DNA from: Oscillospiraceae bacterium
Lineage (GTDB): Bacteria > Bacillota_A > Clostridia > Oscillospirales > Oscillospiraceae
Direction of reading: 5' to 3'
DNA length: 23,672 bases
Assembly (NCBI GenBank): GCA_021771675.1
Contig: JAETOP010000055.1
Coordinates: forward strand, 1 to 23,672
Below the pieces are notes generated by a model, which made no database searches, was not told the DNA's origin, and saw only the letters and a program-made list of their open reading frames with translations. Positions 16,430-23,672 of the stretch are shown here, in pieces. Made by a program: the position numbers and the translations under genes. The first letter of the stretch is position 1. Each line of letters opens with the position of its first letter.

Positions 16430-16452
16430 AGCCTGTGCAATCATACAGGGCT
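16430..16452. terminator. Weak hairpin after the RibD-like gene
   Basis: AGCCTGT (16430-16436) pairs with ACAGGGCT (16445-16452) with one bulged base around an 8-base loop. In the minus direction no T-run follows, so it would be a poor terminator for the operon. On the plus strand it is followed by TTTT, but no plus-strand gene needs it. Confidence 0.25.
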
Positions 16453-16463
16453 TTTACTATTTG

Positions 16464-17144
16464 TCAGTGAATAACCGCATAGCGCAGTCTCAGGTACGAG
16501 TCTTCCAAGACCGCACATTCCTGTAATTTCAGCACTCCTAATTGGGATAGCTCGTTCTCAGCCAACAGGGATTTCCCATCAATTAAGGTGGAGGTGTCTT
16601 TGCCGCCAATCAGCACAGGAGCAACCACAATATCCACATAATCAAGGAGCTTTTCACGCAGAAACAGGCCGTTCAGTGTACCGCCGGTTTGGACGGTGAT
16701 TCTCTCACAGCCGTATTCTGCTTTGAGGGCTGCAAGAGCTTCCTTCAGCGACAGTTCCTTTTGGAGGATGATGTGGAGATTTTTTTCATCCAACTCAAAT
16801 GCAGGGTGATTTTTGTTGGATGTAATCAGCACAAACTGCTTTGATAGAGCACAGAAGTAACGGATGCCCTGGGCGGTTAAATGGCTGTTATCGATCACCA
16901 CAAAGGAGACGGGAGTTTTGTTTGGCAGAGCAGCTGTGTTAACCCCCATTTTGGCTTGCACTCTCCCGGAATTCAGCGACCACAAATCCGTTGTCTGCTC
17001 AATTTCATAATATTGGTGCAGTCCTTCTTTCACTCCCACAATTTTCGGGAAGTCCTTATCCACATCCAAATTGTCCGATGCGCCGGTGCTGATTTTGCCG
17101 TCAACGGACATCAGCATAAAAAGTGTTGTAATGGGTCTTTCCAT
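16464..17144 (-). CDS. RibD C-terminal / dihydrofolate-reductase-like reductase
   Basis: A 226-residue protein with the fold of the reductase domain of RibD and of dihydrofolate reductase, expected to use NADPH. The start ITTLFMLMSVDGKIST (5-20), the central strand VSFVVIDNSHLT (79-90), and the nucleotide-binding TVQTGGTLNGLFLREKLLDY (150-169) with VDIVVAPVLIGG (170-181) are typical of stand-alone members. The RibD deaminase domain is absent and no riboflavin genes are nearby, so the substrate is unknown. The ATG follows GGGAGG closely. It lies 17 bases after gtrA on the same strand and is probably the last gene of the NUDIX-mnmE operon. Confidence 0.85.
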   Translation of the reverse strand: MERPITTLFMLMSVDGKISTGASDNLDVDKDFPKIVGVKEGLHQYYEIEQTTDLWSLNSGRVQAKMGVNTAALPNKTPVSFVVIDNSHLTAQGIRYFCALSKQFVLITSNKNHPAFELDEKNLHIILQKELSLKEALAALKAEYGCERITVQTGGTLNGLFLREKLLDYVDIVVAPVLIGGKDTSTLIDGKSLLAENELSQLGVLKLQECAVLEDSYLRLRYAVIH

Positions 17145-17161
17145 CTCGTCCTCCCGCTTTC

Positions 17162-17581
17162 TTAGCTTTCCTGCTTTTTCTGAGCAATGGCGTTGGTATC
17201 CGTATCGTTGCGGAACACCACAAATTTGTCATACAGATATTCCGTGACAAAATTGCAGACCATGTTGATGACCGTGACCAGGTATTCATTCCAGCCCAAA
17301 CCCACCAGGGTTTTCTCCACCCAGGTGGAGACAGGGGTGAACACGCAGTAGAACAGGGCCACCAGAACCATGGCTTTGGGTACATTTCCGGCGGACTGGA
17401 AGGTGTAGCGCCGGTTGAAGGTGAAGTTCCACAGCACCGAGAGCACCAGGGCAATCAGGTAGCTGATGTGCTCCGGCAGCGGGGTGAGCTCATTGAGCAG
17501 GGTGAAGGATACAATCTGAATGATTCCCGCGCTGATGGAGAACAGGGTGAATTTAATGGCCCGGAGTGTTTCTTTGTTCAT
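17162..17581 (-). CDS. GtrA-like family membrane protein
   Basis: A 139-residue protein with four membrane segments (about 9-29, 38-56, 70-88 and 98-117) and the family signature NFTFNRRYTF (52-61) between segments 2 and 3, repeated in weaker form as NFVTEYLYDKFVVF (110-123). GtrA-like proteins are thought to move or present polyprenyl-linked sugars for decoration of cell-surface polymers. I chose ATG 17581 (MNKETLRAIKF), with AAAGGA about 10 bases upstream; ATG 17602 in the same frame overlaps the desulfurase stop (ATGA) but has no well-placed ribosome binding site. No glycosyltransferase gene adjoins it, which is unusual for this family. Confidence 0.85.
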   Translation of the reverse strand: MNKETLRAIKFTLFSISAGIIQIVSFTLLNELTPLPEHISYLIALVLSVLWNFTFNRRYTFQSAGNVPKAMVLVALFYCVFTPVSTWVEKTLVGLGWNEYLVTVINMVCNFVTEYLYDKFVVFRNDTDTNAIAQKKQES

Positions 17582-17598
17582 TGATGATCGTTCCTTTC

Positions 17599-18726
17599 TC
17601 ATCTGATTCGGGGGAGAATGTCCTCCCGGATGGTTTTGACCAGCGTGTCCAGCTCCTCCTGGGTGGTATCCCTGCACAGACTGACCCGGAAGGCGCAGTC
17701 GATGATCTCCGGGGCTATCCCCATGGCGGTGAGCACATGACTTCGGTGCCCCTTGGCACAGGCGCTTCCGGCGGAGACGCAGATGCCCCGATCCTGTAAA
17801 ATGTTGATGGAATTCTGGGTGGGCACGCCGGGAATGGAGACGGAGAGAATGTGGGGTGCTTCATGTGCTCCATTGATCATGACTTCTGGAAGGGAGGAAA
17901 GCTTTTCGACCAGGTATGCGACCAGCACTTTTTCCCGGGCAGCATCCTCCCGAAAGGTTTTGCCTCCCGCCTCAGCGGCGGCGGCGAAGCCGAAGATGGC
18001 GGGAGTCCCCTCGGTTCCGCTGCGGTAGCCCGCCTCCTGACCGCCTCCCAGCAGCAGGGGAGGGAAGGATTTCAGCCGGGGGGAGATGTATAGCGCTCCC
18101 GCCCCCTTGGGGCCGTGAATTTTGTGGGAGGAAACACTGATCAGGTCTGCCCCCAGGGTTTTGGCCTGAAAGGGCACCTTTAAGAAGCCCTGCACCGCAT
18201 CGGTATGAAAAATGGCATCGGGGCAGAGCTTGTGGGTCAGCTTCGCCATCTGGCTGATGGGCATCACGGAGCCCACCTCGTTGTTGACCATCATAATGGA
18301 AACCAGAATGGTGTCCTTCCGCAGGGTATTTTTCAGTTCCTCCAGGGAAATCTGCCCTGTTTTGTCGGGCTTTAAGTAAGTAACTTCGTACCCTTGGGCT
18401 TCCAGCTCCTTGGTACAGTTTAAGACGGCATGGTGCTCTGTGGCGGTGGTGATAATGTGTTTGCCCCGCTTGCCCATCCGCTTCACGGTGCCGAAAATGG
18501 CCCAATTGTCCGCCTCGGTGCCCCCGGAGGTAAAGAATACCCGGTCCGGTTCTGCCCCCAGGGCGGCGGCCACCTGGCTTCGGGCAGAGCGAAGCTGCCG
18601 GGCGGCGTCGATGCCGAAATTGTAGAGAGCGCTGGGGTTCCCCCAATCCTGGGACAGGGCTTTTGTCATGGCCTCCACCGCCTGAACGCAGGGCTTGGTG
18701 GTGGCGGAATTGTCCAAATAAATCAT
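17599..18726 (-). CDS. Cysteine desulfurase (NifS/IscS family)
   Basis: A PLP enzyme that takes sulfur from cysteine as a persulfide for iron-sulfur clusters or thiolated tRNA. It begins MIYLDNSATT; TEHHA (96-100) holds the PLP-stacking histidine, HTDAVQG (174-180) binds the cofactor, and K202 in SSHKIHGPKG forms the Schiff base. The sulfur-carrying cysteine is C323 in SAGSACAKG. The 375-residue length is normal. It sits 17 bases downstream of mnmE; no iscU, nifU, thiI or mnmA is in the window, so its sulfur acceptor is not decided. Position beside mnmE makes tRNA thiolation attractive. Confidence 0.94.
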   Translation of the reverse strand: MIYLDNSATTKPCVQAVEAMTKALSQDWGNPSALYNFGIDAARQLRSARSQVAAALGAEPDRVFFTSGGTEADNWAIFGTVKRMGKRGKHIITTATEHHAVLNCTKELEAQGYEVTYLKPDKTGQISLEELKNTLRKDTILVSIMMVNNEVGSVMPISQMAKLTHKLCPDAIFHTDAVQGFLKVPFQAKTLGADLISVSSHKIHGPKGAGALYISPRLKSFPPLLLGGGQEAGYRSGTEGTPAIFGFAAAAEAGGKTFREDAAREKVLVAYLVEKLSSLPEVMINGAHEAPHILSVSIPGVPTQNSINILQDRGICVSAGSACAKGHRSHVLTAMGIAPEIIDCAFRVSLCRDTTQEELDTLVKTIREDILPRIR

Positions 18727-18743
18727 TCTTTGCCTTCTCTCTG

Positions 18744-20102
18744 CTATTTTCCAACGCAGAATCGTTCAAAGATTCTGGCGGTGATGTCCTCCCGGACGGT
18801 GGCCCCGGTGACTTCGCCCATGGCTTCCATGGCGGCCTCCACATCCATGAGCACGGCGTCCGGGGTCTGCCCCAGCTGCAAGCCCTTCAGGCTTTCCAGC
18901 ATGGATTCATAGGCCCGGCGGCAGGCATCGAATTGCCGGGCATTGGTGAGGATGGAGCCGTCGCAGGGCAGAGCCCCCGCAAACATCTCGTCCAATACAT
19001 CCGCCAGCTTACTAAGCCCTTCCTTTTGGGTGAGGGAGGTCTCCAGAACGGTGGTAAAGGGCAGGTCGCTGGGCTGAACCACACTGCCCAGGTCCGATTT
19101 GTTAATCAGGGCAATGGAGTTGGGAACCTCCAGGCACAGGCTGATGATTTCCTGATCCTCCTGGGTCAGCGGCTGGGAGCCGTCGCAGAGGAAAATTGCC
19201 AAATCCGCCTCTTCCAACGCCTTCTTTGACCGCTCCACGCCCATGGCCTCCACGGTGTCCAGCGTTTCCCGGATTCCGGCAGTATCGATGAGCCGCAGCC
19301 GGGTGGAGCCCACCATCACCGCTTCCTCTACGGTGTCCCGGGTGGTGCCGGGAATGTCGGTGACGATGGCACGGTCGAATCCCGCTAAGGTGTTGAGCAA
19401 ACTGGATTTTCCCACATTGGGTCTGCCCACGATGGCAGCGGCTACCCCCTGACGGAGAATCCGGCCCTGGCCGTAGGAGCGGAGCAATTGATAGAGCGCC
19501 TTGGCGGCGGAGCGGAGGGTGGGGGCGTAATCTTTCAGGCCGAAATCCGCAATGTCTTCATCGGGATAGTCCAGCACTGCATGAAAATGGCTGCACAGGT
19601 CGGTAAGCGTATCATAGATGGGGGCCAGCTTCTTTTGCAGAACGCCCCCCACCTGACCGGCGGCATTGGCGGCGGCATCGACGGTGTCCGCTTCAATCAG
19701 ATCGATCACAGCTTCTGCCTGGGTCAAATCCAACTTGCCGTTCAGGAAAGCCCGCTTGGTGAATTCTCCCCGTTGGGCGGGCCTTGCCCCGGCACGGTAG
19801 AGGGCGTCCAGCCCCGCCGCCAGCACGGCGGGGGAGCCGTGGCAATGAAATTCCACCGTGTCTTCACCGGTGTAGCTGTGGGGCGCCCGGCTGCAAACAG
19901 CCATGCACTGGTCGATGACCCGACCCTGGCTGTCCTTCAGGGAGCCCATGGCCAGCTTCCGGTTGGGAACCTGGGAGAGGGGAGCGCCCTGGGGAATAAA
20001 AACCTGTTCGGCGACGGCGATACATCCGTCCCCGGACATTCGAATGATGCCAATCGCACAGACCTGACGGCCGGTGGAAACGGCGGCAATGACTTTTGAC
20101 AT
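18744..20102 (-). CDS. mnmE: tRNA uridine-5-carboxymethylaminomethyl modification GTPase
   Basis: MnmE works with MnmG to add the (carboxymethyl)aminomethyl group to uridine 34 of certain tRNAs, using a folate one-carbon unit. The N-terminal folate-binding domain (about 1-118) includes SYTGEDTVEFHCHGSP (76-91). Inside the helical domain sits the GTPase: GRPNVGKSS (226-234), TDIPGTTRD (248-256), DTAG (273-276) and NKSD (334-337). The chain ends with the invariant C-x-G-K motif (CVGK, C449). The 452-residue length is normal and all key residues are present. GAGG lies 8 bases before the ATG. The NUDIX gene ends 9 bases upstream. Confidence 0.97.
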   Translation of the reverse strand: MSKVIAAVSTGRQVCAIGIIRMSGDGCIAVAEQVFIPQGAPLSQVPNRKLAMGSLKDSQGRVIDQCMAVCSRAPHSYTGEDTVEFHCHGSPAVLAAGLDALYRAGARPAQRGEFTKRAFLNGKLDLTQAEAVIDLIEADTVDAAANAAGQVGGVLQKKLAPIYDTLTDLCSHFHAVLDYPDEDIADFGLKDYAPTLRSAAKALYQLLRSYGQGRILRQGVAAAIVGRPNVGKSSLLNTLAGFDRAIVTDIPGTTRDTVEEAVMVGSTRLRLIDTAGIRETLDTVEAMGVERSKKALEEADLAIFLCDGSQPLTQEDQEIISLCLEVPNSIALINKSDLGSVVQPSDLPFTTVLETSLTQKEGLSKLADVLDEMFAGALPCDGSILTNARQFDACRRAYESMLESLKGLQLGQTPDAVLMDVEAAMEAMGEVTGATVREDITARIFERFCVGK

Positions 20103-20111
20103 AGAATTACC

Positions 20112-20714
20112 TCAAATTGAATTCAAAAACTGGAAGGGGTCGCCTTCACTGGCGATAAAGTGCATCAGCATATAGGCGCACATGATGGCTACGTTTTCTT
20201 CCCGCAGAATCCGGCGGCACTCTTCTTTATCTGCCAGCACCACCTGGATTTCCTCGGTGAGTTCCTCATGGCAGCTGGTAGGCTCGCCGGAACAGCGGCC
20301 AAACACGGTGCCGCAGCTCTCGTCGGTCATGCCCACGGTGGTGAAAAAGGGACGGCCATAGCTGCCGCAGGGGATGGGGGTCAGGGTCAGACCGGTTTCC
20401 TCGTACGTTTCCCGGATGGCGGCCTGCTCCATATTTTCCCCCGGCTCCACCAATCCGGCGGGAAATTCATACACAAAGGCGCCGATGGGATACCGGTACT
20501 GACGCACCAAGACCACCTTGTCCTGATATAGACTATAAATAACCACCCCATCGGGGGGATTCTTTCCGGTCAGCGCTTTCAGGGAGCTTTGATCCGGATT
20601 CCGAGAGACCATGTAATAGGGGCTGACGCTTCCGTCCCGGTGGACGGCTTCCAGCTCGTAGAAGCTTAAAAACCGGCTTCCGACTTTTTTGACAATGGAT
20701 CCAATTTTGCTCAT
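20112..20714 (-). CDS. NUDIX hydrolase, ADP-ribose pyrophosphatase-like
   Basis: A 200-residue enzyme expected to split a nucleoside diphosphate linked to another group, most like ADP-ribose pyrophosphatases. A perfect NUDIX box spans 87-109 (G-x5-E-x7-RE-x2-EE-x-G-L, with E102, E105 and E106 as metal ligands). The preceding VVLVRQYRYPIGAFVYEFPA (67-86) is the usual substrate-side strand of the ADP-ribose group. I chose ATG 20714 (MSKIGSIVKK) because GGAGG stands 7 bases before it; an in-frame GTG at 20741 would swallow this site. It is the first gene of the operon leading to mnmE, with its own promoter. The exact substrate is not certain. Confidence 0.9.
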   Translation of the reverse strand: MSKIGSIVKKVGSRFLSFYELEAVHRDGSVSPYYMVSRNPDQSSLKALTGKNPPDGVVIYSLYQDKVVLVRQYRYPIGAFVYEFPAGLVEPGENMEQAAIRETYEETGLTLTPIPCGSYGRPFFTTVGMTDESCGTVFGRCSGEPTSCHEELTEEIQVVLADKEECRRILREENVAIMCAYMLMHFIASEGDPFQFLNSI

Positions 20715-20743
20715 ACTGCTGCCTCCGGTTCGAGAATACACGT

Positions 20744-20772
20744 ACTATACCATTTTATACGGGAAATTGCAA
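20744..20772 (-). promoter_or_regulatory. Promoter of the NUDIX-mnmE-desulfurase operon
   Basis: On the minus strand, TTGCAA (20767-20772) and TATAGT (20744-20749) are 17 bases apart, about 30 bases before the NUDIX start codon. Confidence 0.6.
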
Positions 20773-20780
20773 TCCTTTCC

Positions 20781-20810
20781 GTATAGTTCTGATGTCTTCC
20801 GGGGATAATG
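20781..20810 (+). promoter_or_regulatory. Possible forespore-type (sigma-F/G-like) promoter
   Basis: GTATA (20781-20785) followed after 15 bases by GGGGATAATG (20801-20810) fits the sigma-F pattern GYWTA then GGNNANAHTR, with a spacer one base shorter than the usual 16. No sigma-A promoter is evident before the germination operon. Transcription would begin near 20817, 30-35 bases before the chosen start codon. Confidence 0.4.
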
Positions 20811-20849
20811 GAAAGGAAATTGCATGATAAAGCGGCGAAAGGAGGAGCC

Positions 20850-22274
20850 ATGGCCCATTTTCTCATTGATTCTGACATTCGTGCCTTGTTTGGCGGCGCA
20901 GGGGATTTTACGGTGCGGGAGCTTTCTTGCTGCGGCTTTACCCTGTATGCCTACGCCATTGATGGACTGACTTCCGGGGGGGATACCTCTGAGTATGTGT
21001 TCAAACCCCTTGTGGAACATCTGACTGGCGAAACCATCCAAATTCTCTACGACTGCGCTCTCCGGGGCGGTGTATATAATAGTGTGGCCCAGCCATGTAA
21101 GGATTTGAACGATGTGGCGCTGAAGCTGGTCAATGGTTTTTGTGTTGTCCTTTTTCCCGGGGCGGGGGCAATCGCCTTCGAGGTCAAAACCGGGGAGAAG
21201 CGGGGACCCTCTGCGCCGGAGGTGGAGAACACCGTCAAGGGGGCCAAGGACGGATTGGTGGAAACCATCCGCACCAACACCAGCCTGATTCGCCGCCATC
21301 TGCGTACACCGGATCTGCGGCTGGATGAAATCACCGTCGGCCGCCGAAGTCTGACCAATGTGACGGTTGCCTGGATTCAGGGCATCACGTCCCCGGAACT
21401 GGTGGAACGGATGAAAAAGCGTTTGAACTCCATTGACGTGGAAGCGCTCATCACACCGGGATCGGTGGAGGAGTATGTAACCGGCTCCCGGGCCACCGCC
21501 TTTCCGTTGCTTCAATACACGGAGCGGGCGGACACCTTCTGCCTGGGGCTGCTGGACGGTCGGGTGGGGCTGCTGGTGGACGGGCTTCCACTGGGGTATC
21601 TGGCCCCGGTGGATTTGGAATACCTGATGGAGAGTACGGAGGATTTAAGTCGGGATTACGTGACGGCCTCCTGCATCCGGGTTCTTCGGTACTGCGCATT
21701 GGTTTTCAGCCTTTTGCTTCCGGGCTTCTACATTGCGCTGACCACATTTCATCAGCAGATGATTCCGCTGCCCTTGCTCCGGGCTATGATCGAAAGCAAG
21801 AAAAATGTGCCCTTTCCCTCGGCACTGGAGGTGCTGGGGCTACTGATTGCCTTTGAACTGCTGCAAGAAACCGGCATTCACCTTCCCCAGGCGGTGGGAC
21901 AGTCCGTCTCCACCGTTGGTGGAATCGTGGTAGGTACGGCGGCGGTGGAGGCTGGATTTATCTCCCCCGCGGCGTTGATTGTGGTCAGCATTGCGGGGAT
22001 ATGCGGTTTTGTGCTTCCAAACCGGGATTTGGCGGAGGCAGTTCGAGTTTGGCGGTTTGGACTGGGAGCTCTGGGGGCCTTTGCGGGCCTTTTTGGAGTG
22101 ACAATGGGGCTCATTGCCCTTACCGTCCACCTGGGAGGCTTGACCAGCCTGGATATTCCCTATTTGGCCCCCTTTTATACCAGCGAGCATAATGGGATTA
22201 TGCGCATGAGGATGAAGAATAATCTTTTTCGGAAAGAGCGGCTGAACCCCCAGGACAGGAGAAGACAGGGATGA
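20850..22274 (+). CDS. GerA/SpoVAF-family spore germination protein
   Basis: A 474-residue membrane protein of the GerA family, the A subunit of germinant receptors in the spore inner membrane, or the related SpoVAF. The N-terminal soluble domain contains YAYAIDGL (33-40) and the strongly conserved [20 protein letters not shown] (131-150). The membrane part (about 279-430) has [20 protein letters not shown] (321-340), [20 protein letters not shown] (341-360) and [17 protein letters not shown] (364-380). I chose ATG 20850, behind AAAGGAGG; an upstream ATG at 20808 has no ribosome binding site and overlaps the putative -10. The next gene overlaps by 4 bases. The usual full-size GerB and GerC genes are not here; two smaller genes take their places. 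Confidence 0.93.
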   Translation: MAHFLIDSDIRALFGGAGDFTVRELSCCGFTLYAYAIDGLTSGGDTSEYVFKPLVEHLTGETIQILYDCALRGGVYNSVAQPCKDLNDVALKLVNGFCVVLFPGAGAIAFEVKTGEKRGPSAPEVENTVKGAKDGLVETIRTNTSLIRRHLRTPDLRLDEITVGRRSLTNVTVAWIQGITSPELVERMKKRLNSIDVEALITPGSVEEYVTGSRATAFPLLQYTERADTFCLGLLDGRVGLLVDGLPLGYLAPVDLEYLMESTEDLSRDYVTASCIRVLRYCALVFSLLLPGFYIALTTFHQQMIPLPLLRAMIESKKNVPFPSALEVLGLLIAFELLQETGIHLPQAVGQSVSTVGGIVVGTAAVEAGFISPAALIVVSIAGICGFVLPNRDLAEAVRVWRFGLGALGAFAGLFGVTMGLIALTVHLGGLTSLDIPYLAPFYTSEHNGIMRMRMKNNLFRKERLNPQDRRRQG

Positions 22275-22726
22275 AAAAATGGTTGATTATGGTTCTGGCG
22301 CTGCTGATTTTTGCGGTGCTGCCCACGTCAGGGACAGAGTTGGGAGAGCTCCACCCGGTTTCCCTTCTGATGATTCAGACCCAGGGAAAGCAGATACAGC
22401 TTTACACGGATACCCTGGATCAGGGAAATGGAGAGACCCTGGATGCGGCGCTGAAAAATCTGGAGGATACCACGCCGGGACATCTTTTCCTGGATACGGT
22501 GGAATACCTGATTTTGACAGAGCAAACACGATACCTGATCCCACAGCTGAAACAGCTGCTGCGCCCAGGAGTTGTGGTTTGCATGGGAGAAGGCGAACTG
22601 GATGTGCAGGCCTTGCCGGAATATTTGAAGACCCATACCCCGGAGACAAGTCTGCGGGATGCAGATGAGAAGACCCCGCTGCAAAAGCTGAGCAATTCGG
22701 AGGAGAGGTTTTTCCTTGAAAAATGA
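22271..22726 (+). CDS. Secreted protein resembling a minimal GerC N-terminal domain
   Basis: A 151-residue protein that overlaps the GerA-family gene by 4 bases (ATGA), so the two are translationally coupled. It starts with a signal peptide (MKK, hydrophobic [15 protein letters not shown], then TSG), and the rest is soluble. A strand like [20 protein letters not shown], then [20 protein letters not shown] (54-73), [20 protein letters not shown] (74-93) and [20 protein letters not shown] follow the order of the GerC family's first domain. This match is by eye and only moderate. A true GerC is about 370-400 residues and a lipoprotein; here there is no lipobox cysteine and the later domains are missing. 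Confidence 0.8.
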   Translation: MKKWLIMVLALLIFAVLPTSGTELGELHPVSLLMIQTQGKQIQLYTDTLDQGNGETLDAALKNLEDTTPGHLFLDTVEYLILTEQTRYLIPQLKQLLRPGVVVCMGEGELDVQALPEYLKTHTPETSLRDADEKTPLQKLSNSEERFFLEK

Positions 22727-23570
22727 CAAAGCGGAAATACCGTTTCAAATAATGGCTCTGACCATTCCGGCGGCGGAGGCGGCTGTGGGAAAGAACTGGC
22801 TGCCTACCTTGATTCTTGCGCTGGCATCCTTTCTGCTATGCAGCTGGATGAGCGTCCGGGAGAGCCCGGATTGGAAATGGCTTCATGTTCTGCGAAGCCT
22901 GACGCTTGCTCTGATCCTGTCCTGGGGACTGGACTGGACTCATCAATGCTGGCCTGGAAATGGAGCGTCTTTTGTGGTTCCCGGCATCCTGACGCTCCTT
23001 GCAATCTATGCGGTGTGGAAGAAATGCGGAGGGAGAGCCTGCGCCATCCTTCGATATGGGATGTATTTGATCCTGATACTTCTGGGAATACTGGGCTTGT
23101 CCCAGGTGAAATTGACGGATTTGCGGCCAACTGCCCAGTTCCCGGATATGAGGCTGGCAGTGATTCTTCTTCTGCCGGCGCTGGGGAGGAAGAATGGAAA
23201 ATGGCGGTACAGCACGGTGGGAATTGCGGCGGTGGCAGCGTCGATTTTGACGGTGGGAAGCACGTCGCTGTATGATTATAGCCGTGGCCTATCCATGGCT
23301 GGTGTCACAGAGCATATGGAGAGCCTGGCCGCCTGCTCGATTACGGTGGGATACTTTGCGTTTGTCTGCTACCTGCTGGATGGCGTTGCCCAGGAGTGGG
23401 AGAAACCATGGCCGATACTGATTGCGGGAATTGCAGCTTACAGTATCTATTTGCTCGGCTGGACAATCCGTGCCGAAGCGTATGCCGTTCTCATTCTACT
23501 TTTGTGGGTGATTCTTCCGGCTTTTGGAACTGTAAAGAAAAATAGGAAGAAAATGGAAAAAAGTTCTTGA
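22716..23570 (+). CDS. Membrane protein resembling a shortened GerB permease
   Basis: A 284-residue protein with about ten hydrophobic segments (near 10-30, 31-48, 55-73, 83-101, 110-130, 143-158, 167-187, 199-225, 232-251 and 254-273) and a basic C-terminal tail. The TTG start at 22716 is supported by GGAGGAGAGG 7 bases upstream and overlaps the previous gene by 11 bases; the first in-frame ATG (codon 13) would cut into the first segment. IPAAEAAVGKNWLPTLILAL and RGLSMAGVTEHMESLAACSI resemble the first and eighth segments of GerB germinant permeases, which are about 365 residues long. The assignment rests on these patches, segment number and gene order, so homology is suggested rather than shown. 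Confidence 0.75.
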   Translation: MKNDKAEIPFQIMALTIPAAEAAVGKNWLPTLILALASFLLCSWMSVRESPDWKWLHVLRSLTLALILSWGLDWTHQCWPGNGASFVVPGILTLLAIYAVWKKCGGRACAILRYGMYLILILLGILGLSQVKLTDLRPTAQFPDMRLAVILLLPALGRKNGKWRYSTVGIAAVAASILTVGSTSLYDYSRGLSMAGVTEHMESLAACSITVGYFAFVCYLLDGVAQEWEKPWPILIAGIAAYSIYLLGWTIRAEAYAVLILLLWVILPAFGTVKKNRKKMEKSS

Positions 23571-23595
23571 CAAAAGGGGATGGGGGTGGTAGTAT
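23557..23595 (+). promoter_or_regulatory. Strong promoter P1 with upstream A-tract
   Basis: TTGACA (23567-23572) and TAGTAT (23590-23595) are 17 bases apart, with a run of As just upstream like an UP element. The -35 overlaps the stop codon of the preceding gene (TGA 23568-23570). The transcript would start near 23602 and leads out of the window with no start codon or ribosome binding site in view. Confidence 0.65.
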
Positions 23596-23660
23596 ATGGA
23601 AGCTGTCTACGGGGGCAGGACACAGAAAGTTAAAGGATTCTTAAAAAAGTTCTTGACAAA
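23557..23660. repeat. 18-base direct repeat carrying two -35 boxes
   Basis: AAAAAAGTTCTTGACAAA occurs at 23557-23574 and again at 23643-23660, exactly 86 bases apart. The sequence between the copies is otherwise not repeated. Confidence 0.9.
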
Positions 23661-23672
23661 GTGAGCTGCCTG
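23643..23672 (+). promoter_or_regulatory. Second promoter P2, cut by the window edge
   Basis: The same 18 bases AAAAAAGTTCTTGACAAA recur here, giving a second consensus -35 TTGACA (23653-23658). The -10 would fall at about 23676, just beyond the window. Tandem promoters of this type commonly precede rRNA or tRNA operons in Firmicutes. Confidence 0.5.

Noticed and set aside
20808..20849. Upstream ATG 20808 as the start of the GerA-family gene
   Set aside because: It lacks a ribosome binding site and overlaps the putative -10. ATG 20850 stands directly behind AAAGGAGG.

Overview
The window looks like chromosomal DNA of an endospore-forming, fairly GC-rich member of the Clostridia, probably Oscillospiraceae/Ruminococcaceae-like. 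The reasons are strong AGGAGG-type ribosome binding sites, sigma-A promoters, a GerA-family spore germination protein, a short HisG with HisZ, and a ProRS with the C-terminal zinc domain. The family placement is inference. I saw no phage, insertion sequence, CRISPR or tRNA sequence.

Left part (1-7753): a complete, tightly packed histidine operon on the minus strand, in the order hisZ-G-D-C-B-H-A-F-IE. Neighbouring genes abut or overlap by 1 to 7 bases in most cases. It carries every step from PRPP/ATP to histidine except histidinol-phosphate phosphatase. Its promoter (7710-7738) is covered by a palindrome, followed upstream by a second one, and there is no room for a T-box leader. Beyond the operon, a hairpin and an extended -10 promoter lead into a small membrane-protein gene cut by the window edge.

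Middle part (7841-15400): a MATE-type efflux transporter on the plus strand converges on a minus-strand pair, L-serine dehydratase (sdaA) then a LysR-type regulator, across a 23-bp perfect hairpin. Then come proS and gdhA on the plus strand, each with its own promoter and terminator, and a small unrecognised gene. Serine dehydratase and glutamate dehydrogenase suggest an amino-acid-fermenting lifestyle.

Next part (15418-20772): a DUF2971 gene with its own promoter, then a minus-strand operon transcribed as NUDIX hydrolase, mnmE, cysteine desulfurase, gtrA and a RibD-C/DHFR-like reductase. MnmE and a cysteine desulfurase can both feed modification of the tRNA wobble uridine.

Right end (20781-23672): three overlapping plus-strand genes. 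The first is a clear GerA/SpoVAF-family protein. The other two look like shrunken versions of the usual GerC and GerB partners: a 151-residue secreted protein resembling only the GerC N-terminal domain, with no lipobox, and a 284-residue membrane protein of about ten segments with GerB-like stretches. A possible forespore-type promoter lies upstream. I consider this compact germinant-receptor-like operon the most interesting item. The window closes with two TTGACA boxes in an 18-base direct repeat 86 bp apart, which look like the tandem promoters of a stable RNA operon lying just outside.
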